From Meconema thalassinum (Eukaryota > Arthropoda > Insecta > Orthoptera > Tettigoniidae): 64,000 bases of DNA. The DNA lies in the NCBI GenBank assembly GCA_946902985.2, contig OX336397.1:154311890-154375889 (forward strand). Direction: 5' to 3'. A model generated the notes under the pieces. It was not told the origin of the DNA. It was given only the letters and a program-made list of their open reading frames with translations, and did no database searches. Below are positions 12,170 to 25,282 of the stretch, in pieces (position 1 is the first letter of the stretch; each line of letters begins with the position of its first letter). Made by a program: the position numbers and the translations under genes.

Positions 12170-15100
12170 CACTGGCTAATGAGTCAATATGGGAAAAAAC
12201 AGCAGTCTTGTATTAATGTACAATAGCACAGGTTATCAGACAAACACTGGTCAATGAGTCAATATGGGACAAGTTGCAGTCTTGTATCAATGTACAATAG
12301 CACAGGTTATTAGACAAACACTGGTCACTGAGTTAATATGGGACAAGACGCAGTCTTGTATCAATGAACAATAGCACAGGTTATCAGACAAACACTGGTC
12401 ACTGACTCAAGATGGGACAAGCAGCTGTCTTGTATTAATGTACAATAGCAGAGGTTATCAGACAAACACTGGTCACTGAGTCAAGATGGGACAAGCAGCA
12501 GTCTTGTATCAATGTACAATAGCACAGGTTATTAGACAAACAGTGGTCACTGACTCAAGATGGGACAAGCAGCAGTCTTGTATCAATGTACAATAGCACA
12601 GGTTATTAGACAAACAGTGGTCACTGAGTCAATATGGGACAAGTAGCAGTCTTGTATCACTGTGCAATAGCACAGGTTATTAGACAAACACTGGTCGCTG
12701 AGTCAAGATGGGACAAGCAGCAGTCTTGTATCAATGTACAATAGCACAGGTTATTAGACAAACAGTGGTCACTGACTCAAGATGGGACAAGCAGCAGTCT
12801 TGTATCAATGTACAATAGCACAGGTTATCAGACAAACACTGGTCAATGAGTCAATATGGGACAAGTTGCAGTCTTGTATCAATGTACAATAGCACAGGTT
12901 ATCAGACAAACACTGGTCACCGACTCAAGATGGGACAAGCAGCTGTCTTGTATTAATGTACAATAGCACAGGTTATTAGAGAAACACTGGTCATTGACTC
13001 AAGATGGGGCAAGCAGCAGTCTTGTATCAATGTACAATAGCACAAGTTATTGGACAAACACTGGTCAATGAGTCAATATGGATCAAGTAGCAGTCTTGTG
13101 TCAATGTACAATAGCACAGGTTATTGGACAAACACTGGTCAATGAGTCAATATGGATCAAGTAGCAGTCTTGTGTCAATGTACAATAGCACAGGTTATTA
13201 GACAAACAGTGGTCACTGACTCAAGATGGGACAAGCAGCAGTCTTGTATCAATGTACAATAGCACAGGTTATTGGACAAACACTGGTCACTGAGTCAATA
13301 TGGATCAAGTAGCAGTCTTGTGTCAATGTACAATAGCACAGGTTATCAGACAAACACTGGTCACCGACTCAAGATGGGACAAGCAGCTGTCTTGTATTAA
13401 TGTACAATAGCACAGGTTATTAGAGAAACACTGGTCATTGACTCAAGATGGGACAAGCAGCAGTCTTGTATCAATGTACAATAGCACAGGTTATTAGACA
13501 AACACTGGTCAATGAGTCAATATGGGACAAGTTGCAGTCTTGTATCAATGTGCAATAGCACAAGTTATTGGACAAACACTGGTCAATGAGTCAATATGGA
13601 TCAAGTAGCAGTCTTGTGTCAATGTACAATAGCACAGGTTATTGGACAAACACTGGTCAATGAGTCAATATGGATCAAGTAGCAGTCTTGTGTCAATGTA
13701 CAATAGCACAGGTTATTAGACAAACAGTGGTCACTGACTCAAGATGGGACAAGCAGCAGTCTTGTATCAATGTACAATAGCACAGGTTATTGGACAAACA
13801 CTGGTCACTGAGTCAATATGGATCAAGTAGCAGTCTTGTATCAATGTACAATAGCACAGGTTATTGGACAAACACTGGTCAATGAGTCAATATGGATCAA
13901 GTAGCAGTCTTGTGTCAATGTACAATAGCACAGGTTATTAGACAAACAGTGGTCACTGACTCAAGATGGGACAAGCAGCAGTCTTGTATCAATGTACAAT
14001 AGCACAGGTTATTGGACAAACACTGGTCACTGAGTCAATATGGATCAAGTAGCAGTCTTGTATCAATGTACAATAGCACAGGTTATTGGACAAACACTGG
14101 TCAATGAGTCAATATGGATCAAGTAGCAGTCTTGTGTCAATGTACAATAGCACAGGTTATTAGACAAACAGTGGTCACTGACTCAAGATGGGACAAGCAG
14201 CAGTCTTGTATCAATGTACAATAGCACAGGTTATCAGACAAACACTGGTCACTGACTCAAGATGGGACAAGCAGCAGTCTTGTATCAATGTACAATAGCA
14301 CAGGTTATCCGACAAACACTGGTCAATGAGTCAATATGGAACAAGTAGCAGTCTTGTGTCAATGTACAATAGCACAGGTTATTGGACAAACACTGGTCAA
14401 TGAGTCAATATGGATCAAGTAGCAGTCTTGAGTCAATGTACAATAGCACAGGTTATTGGACAAACACTGGTCACTGACTCAAGATGGGACAAGTAGCAGT
14501 CTTGTATCAATGTACAATAGCACAGGTTATTAGACAAACACTGGTCACTGACTCAAGATGGGACAAGTAGCAGTCTTGTATCAATGTACAATAGCACAGG
14601 TTATTAGACAAACACTGGTCACTGACTCAAGATGGGACAAGTTGCAATCTTGTATCAATGTATAATAGCACAGGTTATTGGACAAACACTGGTCAATGAG
14701 TCAATATGGATCAAGTAGCAGTATTGTGTCAATGTACAATAGCACAGGTTATTGGACAAACACTGGTCATTGAGTCAATATGGGACAAGTAGCAGTCTTG
14801 TATCAATGTGCAATAGCACAGGTTATTAGACAAACAGTGGTCAATGAGTCAATATGGGACAAGTAGCAGTCTTGTATCAATGTGCAATAGCACAGGTTAT
14901 TAGACAAACACTGGTCAATGAGTCAATATGGAACAAGTAGCAGTCTTGTGTCAATGTACAATAGCACAGGTTATTAGACAAACACTGGTCAATGAGTCAA
15001 TATGGGACAAGTAGCAGTCTTGTATCAATGTACAATAGCACAGGTTATTGGACAAACACTGGTCAATGAGTCAAGATGGGACAAGTAGCAGTCTTGTATC

Positions 15101-17054
15101 AATGTACAATAGCACAAGTTATTAGACAAACACTGGTCAATGAGTCAATATGGGACAAGTTGCAGTCTTGTAACAATGTGCAATAGCACAGGTTATTAGA
15201 CAAACACTGGTCAATGAGTCAATATGGGACAAGTAGCAGTCTTGTATCAATGTATAATAGCACAGGTTATTAGACAAACACTGGTCAATGAGTCAATATG
15301 GGACAAGTAGCAGTCTTGTATCAATGTACAATAGCACAGGTTATTAGACAAACACTGGTCAATGAGTCAATATGGGACAAGTAGCAGTCTTGTGTCAATG
15401 TACAATAGCACAGGTTATTGGACAAACACTGGTCAATGAGTCAATATGGGACAAGTTGCAGTCTTGTGTCAATGTACAATAGCACAGGTTATTAGACAAA
15501 CACTGGTCAATGAGTCAATATGGGACAAGTAGCAGTCTTGTATCAATGTGCAATAGCACAGGTTATTAGACAAACACTGGTCAATGAGTCAATATGGAAC
15601 AAGTAGCAGTCTTGTGTCAATGTACAATAGCACAGGTTATTAGACAAACACTGGTCAATGAGTCAATATGGGACAAGTAGCAGTCTTGTATCAATGTACA
15701 ATAGCACAAGTTATTAGACAAACACTGGTCAATGAGTCAATATGGGACAAGTTGCAGTCTTGTATCAATGTGCAATAGCACAGGTTATTAGACAAACACT
15801 GGTCAATGAGTCAATATGGAACAAGTAGCAGTCTCGTGTCAATGTACAATAGCACAGGTTATTAGACAAACACTGGTCAATGAGTCAATATGGGACAAGT
15901 AGCAGTCTTGTATCAATGTACAATAGCACAAGTTATTAGACAAACACTGGTCAATGAGTCAATATGGGACAAGTAACAGTCTTGTGTCAATGTACAATAG
16001 CACAGGTTATCAGACAAACACTGGTCAATGAGTCAATATGGGACAAGTAGCAGTCTTGTATCAATGTACAATAGCACAGGTTCTTGGACAAACACTGGTC
16101 ATTGAGTCAATATGGATCAAGTAGCAGTCTTGTGTCAATGTACAATAGCACAGGTTATTGGACAAACACTGGTCACTGACTCAAGATGGGACAAGTAGCA
16201 GTCTTGTATCAATGTACAATAGCACAGGTTATCAGACAAACACTGGTCACTGACTCAAGATGGGACAAGCAGCAGTCTTGTATCAATGTACAATAGCACA
16301 GGTTATTAGACAAACACTGGTCAATGAGTCAATATGGGACAAGTAGCAGTCTTGTATCAATGTACAATAGCACAAGTTATTAGACAAACACTGGTCAATG
16401 AGTCAATATGGGACAAGTAGCAGTCTTGTATCAATGTGCAATAGCACAGGTTATTAGACAAACACTGGTCAATGAGTCAATATGGAACAAGTAGCAGTCT
16501 TGTGTCAATGTACAATAGCACAGGTTATTGGACAAACAATGGTCATTGAGTCAATATGGATCAAGTAGCAGTCTTGTGTCAATGTACAATAGCACAGGTT
16601 ATTAGACAAACACTGGTCAATGAGTCAATATGGATCAAGTAGCAGTCTTGTGTCAATGTACAATAGCACAAGTTATTGGACAAACACTGGTCATTGAGTC
16701 AATATGGATCAAGTAGCAGTCTTGTATCAATGTACAATAGCACAGGTTATTAGACAAACACTGGTCAATGAGTCAATATGGATCAAGTAGCAGTCTTGTA
16801 TCAATGTACAATAGCACAGGTTATTAGACAAACACTGGTCAATGAGTCAATATGGATCAAGTAGCAGTCTTTTATCAATGTGCAATAGCACAGGTTATTA
16901 GACAAACACTGGTCATTTAGTCAATATGGATCAAGTAGCAGTCTTGTGTCAATGTACAATAGCACAGGTTATTGGCCAAACACTGGTCAATGAGTCAATA
17001 TGGGACAAGTAGCAGTCTTGTATCAATGTACAATAGCACAGGTTATTAGACAAA
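12170..17054. repeat. Satellite higher-order repeat, copy b (66 monomers)
   Basis: 4885 bp, equal to 66 x 74 + 1. It carries the same ordered series of rare monomer variants as copy a. The block of monomers around 13000-13900 is organised differently from a, with the CACCGACTC-containing group occurring twice, which accounts for the size difference. Internal gain or loss is in whole monomers, as expected of unequal exchange. Confidence 0.8.
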
Positions 17055-20000
17055 CACTGGCTAATGAGTCAATATGGGAAAAAACAGCAGTCTTGTATTA
17101 ATGTACAATAGCACAGGTTATCAGACAAACACTGGTCAATGAGTCAATATGGGACAAGTTGCAGTCTTGTATCAATGTACAATAGCACAGGTTATTAGAC
17201 AAACACTGGTCACTGAGTTAATATGGGACAAGACGCAGTCTTGTATCAATGAACAATAGCACAGGTTATCAGACAAACACTGGTCACTGACTCAAGATGG
17301 GACAAGCAGCTGTCTTGTATTAATGTACAATAGCAGAGGTTATCAGACAAACACTGGTCACTGAGTCAAGATGGGACAAGCAGCAGTCTTGTATCAATGT
17401 ACAATAGCACAGGTTATTAGACAAACAGTGGTCACTGACTCAAGATGGGACAAGCAGCAGTCTTGTATCAATGTACAATAGCACAGGTTATTAGACAAAC
17501 AGTGGTCACTGAGTCAATATGGGACAAGTAGCAGTCTTGTATCACTGTGCAATAGCACAGGTTATTAGACAAACACTGGTCGCTGAGTCAAGATGGGACA
17601 AGCAGCAGTCTTGTATCAATGTACAATAGCACAGGTTATTAGACAAACAGTGGTCACTGACTCAAGATGGGACAAGCAGCAGTCTTGTATCAATGTACAA
17701 TAGCACAGGTTATCAGACAAACACTGGTCAATGAGTCAATATGGGACAAGTTGCAGTCTTGTATCAATGTACAATAGCACAGGTTATCAGACAAACACTG
17801 GTCACCGACTCAAGATGGGACAAGCAGCTGTCTTGTATTAATGTACAATAGCACAGGTTATTAGAGAAACACTGGTCATTGACTCAAGATGGGGCAAGCA
17901 GCAGTCTTGTATCAATGTACAATAGCACAAGTTATTGGACAAACACTGGTCAATGAGTCAATATGGATCAAGTAGCAGTCTTGTGTCAATGTACAATAGC
18001 ACAGGTTATTGGACAAACACTGGTCAATGAGTCAATATGGATCAAGTAGCAGTCTTGTGTCAATGTACAATAGCACAGGTTATTAGACAAACAGTGGTCA
18101 CTGACTCAAGATGGGACAAGCAGCAGTCTTGTATCAATGTACAATAGCACAGGTTATTGGACAAACACTGGTCACTGAGTCAATATGGATCAAGTAGCAG
18201 TCTTGTATCAATGTACAATAGCACAGGTTATTGGACAAACACTGGTCAATGAGTCAATATGGATCAAGTAGCAGTCTTGTGTCAATGTACAATAGCACAG
18301 GTTATTAGACAAACAGTGGTCACTGACTCAAGATGGGACAAGCAGCAGTCTTGTATCAATGTACAATAGCACAGGTTATCAGACAAACACTGGTCACTGA
18401 CTCAAGATGGGACAAGCAGCAGTCTTGTATCAATGTACAATAGCACAGGTTATCCGACAAACACTGGTCAATGAGTCAATATGGAACAAGTAGCAGTCTT
18501 GTGTCAATGTACAATAGCACAGGTTATTGGACAAACACTGGTCAATGAGTCAATATGGATCAAGTAGCAGTCTTGAGTCAATGTACAATAGCACAGGTTA
18601 TTGGACAAACACTGGTCACTGACTCAAGATGGGACAAGTAGCAGTCTTGTATCAATGTACAATAGCACAGGTTATTAGACAAACACTGGTCACTGACTCA
18701 AGATGGGACAAGTAGCAGTCTTGTATCAATGTACAATAGCACAGGTTATTAGACAAACACTGGTCACTGACTCAAGATGGGACAAGTTGCAATCTTGTAT
18801 CAATGTATAATAGCACAGGTTATTGGACAAACACTGGTCAATGAGTCAATATGGATCAAGTAGCAGTATTGTGTCAATGTACAATAGCACAGGTTATTGG
18901 ACAAACACTGGTCATTGAGTCAATATGGGACAAGTAGCAGTCTTGTATCAATGTGCAATAGCACAGGTTATTAGACAAACAGTGGTCAATGAGTCAATAT
19001 GGGACAAGTAGCAGTCTTGTATCAATGTGCAATAGCACAGGTTATTAGACAAACACTGGTCAATGAGTCAATATGGAACAAGTAGCAGTCTTGTGTCAAT
19101 GTACAATAGCACAGGTTATTAGACAAACACTGGTCAATGAGTCAATATGGGACAAGTAGCAGTCTTGTATCAATGTACAATAGCACAGGTTATTGGACAA
19201 ACACTGGTCAATGAGTCAAGATGGGACAAGTAGCAGTCTTGTATCAATGTACAATAGCACAAGTTATTAGACAAACACTGGTCAATGAGTCAATATGGGA
19301 CAAGTTGCAGTCTTGTAACAATGTGCAATAGCACAGGTTATTAGACAAACACTGGTCAATGAGTCAATATGGGACAAGTAGCAGTCTTGTATCAATGTAT
19401 AATAGCACAGGTTATTAGACAAACACTGGTCAATGAGTCAATATGGGACAAGTAGCAGTCTTGTATCAATGTACAATAGCACAGGTTATTAGACAAACAC
19501 TGGTCAATGAGTCAATATGGGACAAGTAGCAGTCTTGTGTCAATGTACAATAGCACAGGTTATTGGACAAACACTGGTCAATGAGTCAATATGGGACAAG
19601 TTGCAGTCTTGTGTCAATGTACAATAGCACAGGTTATTAGACAAACACTGGTCAATGAGTCAATATGGGACAAGTAGCAGTCTTGTATCAATGTGCAATA
19701 GCACAGGTTATTAGACAAACACTGGTCAATGAGTCAATATGGAACAAGTAGCAGTCTTGTGTCAATGTACAATAGCACAGGTTATTAGACAAACACTGGT
19801 CAATGAGTCAATATGGGACAAGTAGCAGTCTTGTATCAATGTACAATAGCACAAGTTATTAGACAAACACTGGTCAATGAGTCAATATGGGACAAGTTGC
19901 AGTCTTGTATCAATGTGCAATAGCACAGGTTATTAGACAAACACTGGTCAATGAGTCAATATGGAACAAGTAGCAGTCTCGTGTCAATGTACAATAGCAC

Positions 20001-21199
20001 AGGTTATTAGACAAACACTGGTCAATGAGTCAATATGGGACAAGTAGCAGTCTTGTATCAATGTACAATAGCACAAGTTATTAGACAAACACTGGTCAAT
20101 GAGTCAATATGGGACAAGTAACAGTCTTGTGTCAATGTACAATAGCACAGGTTATCAGACAAACACTGGTCAATGAGTCAATATGGGACAAGTAGCAGTC
20201 TTGTATCAATGTACAATAGCACAGGTTATTGGACAAACACTGGTCATTGAGTCAATATGGATCAAGTAGCAGTCTTGTGTCAATGTACAATAGCACAGGT
20301 TATTGGACAAACACTGGTCACTGACTCAAGATGGGACAAGTAGCAGTCTTGTATCAATGTACAATAGCACAGGTTATCAGACAAACACTGGTCACTGACT
20401 CAAGATGGGACAAGCAGCAGTCTTGTATCAATGTACAATAGCACAGGTTATTAGACAAACACTGGTCAATGAGTCAATATGGGACAAGTAGCAGTCTTGT
20501 ATCAATGTACAATAGCACAAGTTATTAGACAAACACTGGTCAATGAGTCAATATGGGACAAGTAGCAGTCTTGTATCAATGTGCAATAGCACAGGTTATT
20601 AGACAAACACTGGTCAATGAGTCAATATGGAACAAGTAGCAGTCTTGTGTCAATGTACAATAGCACAGGTTATTGGACAAACAATGGTCATTGAGTCAAT
20701 ATGGATCAAGTAGCAGTCTTGTGTCAATGTACAATAGCACAGGTTATTAGACAAACACTGGTCAATGAGTCAATATGGATCAAGTAGCAGTCTTGTGTCA
20801 ATGTACAATAGCACAAGTTATTGGACAAACACTGGTCATTGAGTCAATATGGATCAAGTAGCAGTCTTGTATCAATTTACAATAGCACAGGTTATTAGAC
20901 AAACACTGGTCAATGAGTCAATATGGATCAAGTAGCAGTCTTGTATCAATGTACAATAGCACAGGTTATTAGACAAACACTGGTCAATGAGTCAATATGG
21001 ATCAAGTAGCAGTCTTTTATCAATGTGCAATAGCACAGGTTATTAGACAAACACTGGTCATTTAGTCAATATGGATCAAGTAGCAGTCTTGTGTCAATGT
21101 ACAATAGCACAGGTTATTGGCCAAACACTGGTCAATGAGTCAATATGGGACAAGTAGCAGTCTTGTATCAATGTGCAATAGCACAGGTTATTAGACAAA
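17055..21199. repeat. Satellite higher-order repeat, copy c (56 monomers)
   Basis: It starts with the same CACTGGCTAATGAG/AAAAAACAG variant and runs through the same ordered variants to TTGGCCAAAC near 21120, after which the sequence departs from a and b. The length of about 4145 bp equals 56 x 74 + 1. It carries private changes, such as CAATTTAC near 20875 and GGTTATTGG where a and b have GGTTCTTGG. These argue against a pure assembly duplication. Confidence 0.75.
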
Positions 21200-23247
21200 C
21201 ACTGGTCAATGAGTCAATATGGATCAAGTAGCAGTCTTGTGTCAATGTACAATAGCACAGGTTATTGGACAAACACTGGTCAATGAGTCAATATGGATCA
21301 AGTAGCAGTCTTGTATCAATGTGCAATAGCACAGGTTATTAGACAAACACTGGTCAATGAGTCAATATGGATCAAGTAGCAGTTTTGTGTCAATGTACAA
21401 TAGCACAGGTTATTAGACAAACACTGGTCAATGAGTCAATATGGATCAAGTAGCAGTCTTGTATCAATGTACAATGGCACAGGTTATCAGACAAACACTG
21501 GTCACTGACTCAAGATGGGACAAGCAGCAGTCTTGTATCAATGTACAATAGCACAGATTATTGGACAAACACTGGTCAATGAGTCAATATGGGACAAGTA
21601 GCAGTCTTGTATCAATGTACAATAGCACAGGTTATTGGACAAACACTGGTCAATGAGTCAATATGGATCAAGTAGCAGTCTTGTATCAATGTACAATAGC
21701 ACAGGTTATTAGACAAACACTGGTCAATGAGTCAATATGGATCAAGTAGCAGTCTTGTATCAATGTGCAATAGCACAGGTTATTAGACAAACACTGGTCA
21801 ATGAGTCAATATGGATCAAGTAGCAGTCTTGTGTCAATGTACAATAGCACAGGTTATTAGACAAACACTGGTCAATGAGTCAATATGGATCAAGTAGCAG
21901 TCTTGTATCAATGTACAATAGCACAGGTTATCAGACAAACACTGGTCACTGACTCAAGATGGGACAAGCAGCAGTCTTGTATCAATGTACAATAGCACAG
22001 GTTATTGGACAAACACTGGTCAATGAGTCAAGATGGGACAAGTAGCAGTCTTGTATCAATGTACAATAGCACAGGTTATTGGACAAACACTGGTCAATGA
22101 GTCAATATGGGACAAGTAGCAGTCTTGTATCAATGTACAATAGCACAGGTTATTGGACAAACACTGGTCAATGAGTCAATATGGATCAAGTAGCAGTCTT
22201 TTATCAATGTACAATAGCACAGGTTATTGGACAAACACTGGTCAATGAGTCAATATGGGACAAGTAGCAGTCTTGTATCAATGTACAATAGCACAGGTTA
22301 TTGGACAAACACTGGTCAATGAGTCAATATGGGACAAGTAGCAGTCTTGTATCAATGTACAATAGCACAGGTTATTGGACAATCACTGGTCAATGAGTCA
22401 ATATGGGACAAGTAGCAGTCTTGTATCAATGTACAATAGCACAGGTTATTGGACAAACACTGGTCAATGAGTCAATATGGATCAAGTAGCAGTCTTGTAT
22501 CAATGTACAATAGCACAGGTTATTGGACAAACACTGGTCACTGACTCAAGATGGGACAAGTAGCAGTCTTGTATCAATGTACAATAGCACAGGTTATTGG
22601 ACAAACACTGGTCAATGAGTCAATATGGGACAAGTAGCAGTCTTGTATCAATGTGCAATAGCACAGGTTATTAGACAAACACTGGTCAATGAGTCAATAT
22701 GGGACAAGTAGCAGTCTTGTATCAATGTGCAATAGCACAGGTTATTAGACAAACACTGGTCAATGAGTCAATATGGATCAAGTAGCAGTCTTGTATCAAT
22801 GTACAATAGCACAGGTTATTGGACAAACACTGGTCACTGACTCAAGATGGGACAAGTAGCAGTCTTGTATCAATGTACAATAGCACAGGTTATTGGACAA
22901 ACACTGGTCAATGAGTCAATATGGGACAAGTAGCAGTCTTGTATCAATGTACAATAGCACAGGTTATTGGACAAACACTGGTCAATGAGTCAATATGGAT
23001 CAAGTAGCAGTCTTGTGTCAATGTACAATAGCACAGGTTATTGGACAAACACTGGTCAATGAGTCAATATGGATCAAGTAGCAGTCTTGTATCAAGGTAC
23101 AATAGCACAGGTTATTAGACAAACACTGGTCATTTGGTCAATATGGATCAAGTAGCAGTCTTGTGTCAATGTACAATAGCACAGGTTATTGGACAAACAC
23201 TGGTCAATGAGTCAATATGGGACAAGTAGCAGTCTTGTGTCAATGTA

Positions 23248-24709
23248 CACACATCAAAAAAAGTTTTGCATCACCTCGGTTCCCAGATCTCCGGCATATA
23301 GACGTTGACTGTGTATATTGTATCCAAGATACAGTCCCTTTGACTGTTCATAGATGTCACTAAAACTGCTCAAAGATGTAAACAACCTTGCATGAGCAGG
23401 GCCTATTAGACGGAGGGGGTACGACAGCCGATCAGTTCCAGTCATTCCACCAGGACGAAGGTACGCTGCTCATGTTGTCTGTAGTTCTACCATGCCTAGA
23501 AGGTCAATACCGCAGTTCGATCGCGTCCGCATTGTTACTTTGTGTCAAGAAGGGCTCTCAACAAGGGAAGTTTCCAGGCGTCTCAGAGTGAACCAAAGCG
23601 TTGTTCGGACATGGAGGAGGTACAGAGATACAGGAACTGTCGATGACAGGCCTCGCTCAGGCCGCCCAAGGGCTACTACTGTAGTGGATGACCGCTACTT
23701 ACGGATTGCAGCTCGGAGGAACCCTGACAGCAATGCCACCATGTTGAATAATGCGTTTCGTTCAGCCACAGGACGTCGTGTTTCAACTCAAACTGTGCGC
23801 AATAGGCTGCATGATGCGCAACTTCACTCCCGACGTCCATGGCGAGGTCCAGCTTTGCAACCCCGACACCATGCAGCGCGGTACAGATGGGCCCAACAAC
23901 ATGCTGAATGGACCCCACGGAATTGGCATCACGTTCTCTTCACCGATGAGTGTCGCATATGCCTTCAACCAGACAATCGTCGGAGACGTGTTTGGAGGCA
24001 CCCTGGTCAGGCTGAACGTCTTAGACACACTGTCCAGCGAGTGCAGCAAGGTGGTGGTTCCCTGATGTTTTGGGGTGGCATTATGTGGGGCCGACGTACG
24101 CCACTGGTGGTCATGGAAGGCTCCGAAACGGCTTTACGATACCTGAATGACATCCTCCGACCCATAGTGCAACCATATCGGCAGAATATTGGAGAGGCAT
24201 TTGTCTTCATGGACGACAATTCTCGACCTCATCGTGCACATCTTGTGAATGCGTTCCTTCAAGATAACGACATCGCTCGACTACAGTGGCCAGCATGTTC
24301 GCCAGACATGAACCCTATCGAACATGCCTGGGATATGTTGAAAAGGGCTGTTTATGGACGTCTTGACCCACCAACCACTCTGAGAGATTTACGCCGAATT
24401 GTCGTTGAGGAGTGGGACAATTTGGACCAACAGTGTCTTGATGAACTTGTGGATAGTATGCCACGGCGAATACAGGCATGCATCAATGCAAGAGGACGTG
24501 CTACTGGGTATTAGAGGTAGTGGTGTGTACTGCAATCTGGACCACAAATGCTGAAAGTCTAGCTGTATGATGGTACAACATGCAATGTGTGGGTCTCATG
24601 AGCAATAAAACGAACTGAAATGTTGTTTGTGTTGATCTCTATTCCCTTTGTATTTAACGGTTCCGGAACTCTTGGAACCGAGGTGATGCAAAACTTTTTT
24701 TGATGTGTG
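23248..24709 (+). mobile_element. Full-length Tc1-like transposon
   Basis: 1462 bp with 36-bp perfect terminal inverted repeats (23248-23283 and 24674-24709), starting CACACATCAAAAAAAG, with weaker similarity for another ~11 bp. It is flanked by TA on both sides (23246-23247 and 24710-24711). Removing the element and one TA restores a normal satellite monomer (caatgTAcaatagcac). It contains one intact transposase ORF and an AATAAA at about 24605. TA target, terminal repeats and DD34E transposase define the Tc1 group. Intact ends, intact ORF and clean target suggest a recent insertion. Confidence 0.96.
23492..24514 (+). CDS. Tc1-like transposase (DD34E), intact
   Basis: 340 aa, the usual length for Tc1-type transposases, which bind the terminal repeats in the nucleus and cut and paste the element into TA sites. 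The N-terminal part (about residues 5-110) has two helix-turn-helix regions, the first around QEGLSTREVSRRLRV. They are separated by the linker motif GRPR (57-60), typical of the paired-like DNA-binding region. The catalytic triad is D152 (LFTDE), D242 (FMDDN) and E277 (SPDMNPIE), with exactly 34 residues between the last two. FWGG at 194-197 is also typical. The start MPRRSIPQF matches the usual short N-terminus. No stop or frameshift is present, so activity is plausible but unproven. Overlapping ORFs in other frames are shadows. Confidence 0.95.
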   Translation: MPRRSIPQFDRVRIVTLCQEGLSTREVSRRLRVNQSVVRTWRRYRDTGTVDDRPRSGRPRATTVVDDRYLRIAARRNPDSNATMLNNAFRSATGRRVSTQTVRNRLHDAQLHSRRPWRGPALQPRHHAARYRWAQQHAEWTPRNWHHVLFTDECRICLQPDNRRRRVWRHPGQAERLRHTVQRVQQGGGSLMFWGGIMWGRRTPLVVMEGSETALRYLNDILRPIVQPYRQNIGEAFVFMDDNSRPHRAHLVNAFLQDNDIARLQWPACSPDMNPIEHAWDMLKRAVYGRLDPPTTLRDLRRIVVEEWDNLDQQCLDELVDSMPRRIQACINARGRATGY

Positions 24710-25282
24710 TACAATAGCACAGGTTATTAGACAAACACTGGTCATTTAGTCAATATGGATCAAGTAGCAGTCTTGTATCAATGTACAATAGCACAGGTTA
24801 TTAGACAAACACTGGTCATTTAGTCAATATGGATCAAGTAGCAGTCTTGTGTCAATGTACAATAGCACAGGTTATTGGACAAACACTGGTCAATGAGTCA
24901 ATATGGGACAAGTAGCAGTCTTGTGTCAATGTACAATAGCACAGGTTATTGGACAAACACTGGTCAATGAGTCAATATGGATCAAGTAGCAGTCTTGTGT
25001 CAATGTACAATAGCACAGGTTATTTGACAAACACTGGTCAATGAGTCAATATGGATCAAGTAGCAGTCTTGTGTCAATGTGCAATAGCACAGGTTATTAG
25101 ACAAACACTGGTCAATGAGTCAATATGGATCAAGTAGCAGTCTTGTGTCAATGTACAATAGCACAGGTTATTAGACAAACACTGGTCACCGAGTCAAGAT
25201 GGGACAGACAGCAGTCTTGTATTAATGTACAATAGCACAGGTTATCAGACAAACACTGATCACTGACTCAAGATGGGACAAT

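Larger units (their letters stand above)
5286..25281. repeat. Satellite array, 74-bp monomer, about 250 copies
   Basis: A near-uninterrupted tandem array. Equivalent positions recur every 74 bp (for example ctggtcactg at 5437 and 5511). Apart from a 1462-bp transposon at 23248 it holds about 18.5 kb of monomers, close to 250 units. Landmarks in each monomer are ACTGGTCA, TGAGTCA or TGACTCA, ATGGGACAAG or ATGGATCAAG, AGCAGTCTTGT, the short dyad TTGTA-TCAATG-TACAA, and TAGCACAGGTTAT. Variants fall into at least two groups (CACTGASTCAAGATGGGAC and CAATGAGTCAATATGGATC) that alternate in blocks. 74 is not a multiple of three and no frame stays open. There are no unique spacers, so it is not a CRISPR-like array. 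Confidence 0.97.

Noticed and set aside
7581..21199. Triplicated satellite block as a pure assembly artefact
   Set aside because: The copies differ in length by whole monomers and have private substitutions. An artefact is not excluded, so the long-read check is stated in the finding.
23751..24219. Other-frame ORFs within the Tc1 element
   Set aside because: They overlap the transposase, which has all catalytic motifs.
5286..25281. CRISPR-like array
   Set aside because: The 74-bp units are directly tandem with no unique spacers, and the context is eukaryotic. It is a satellite.
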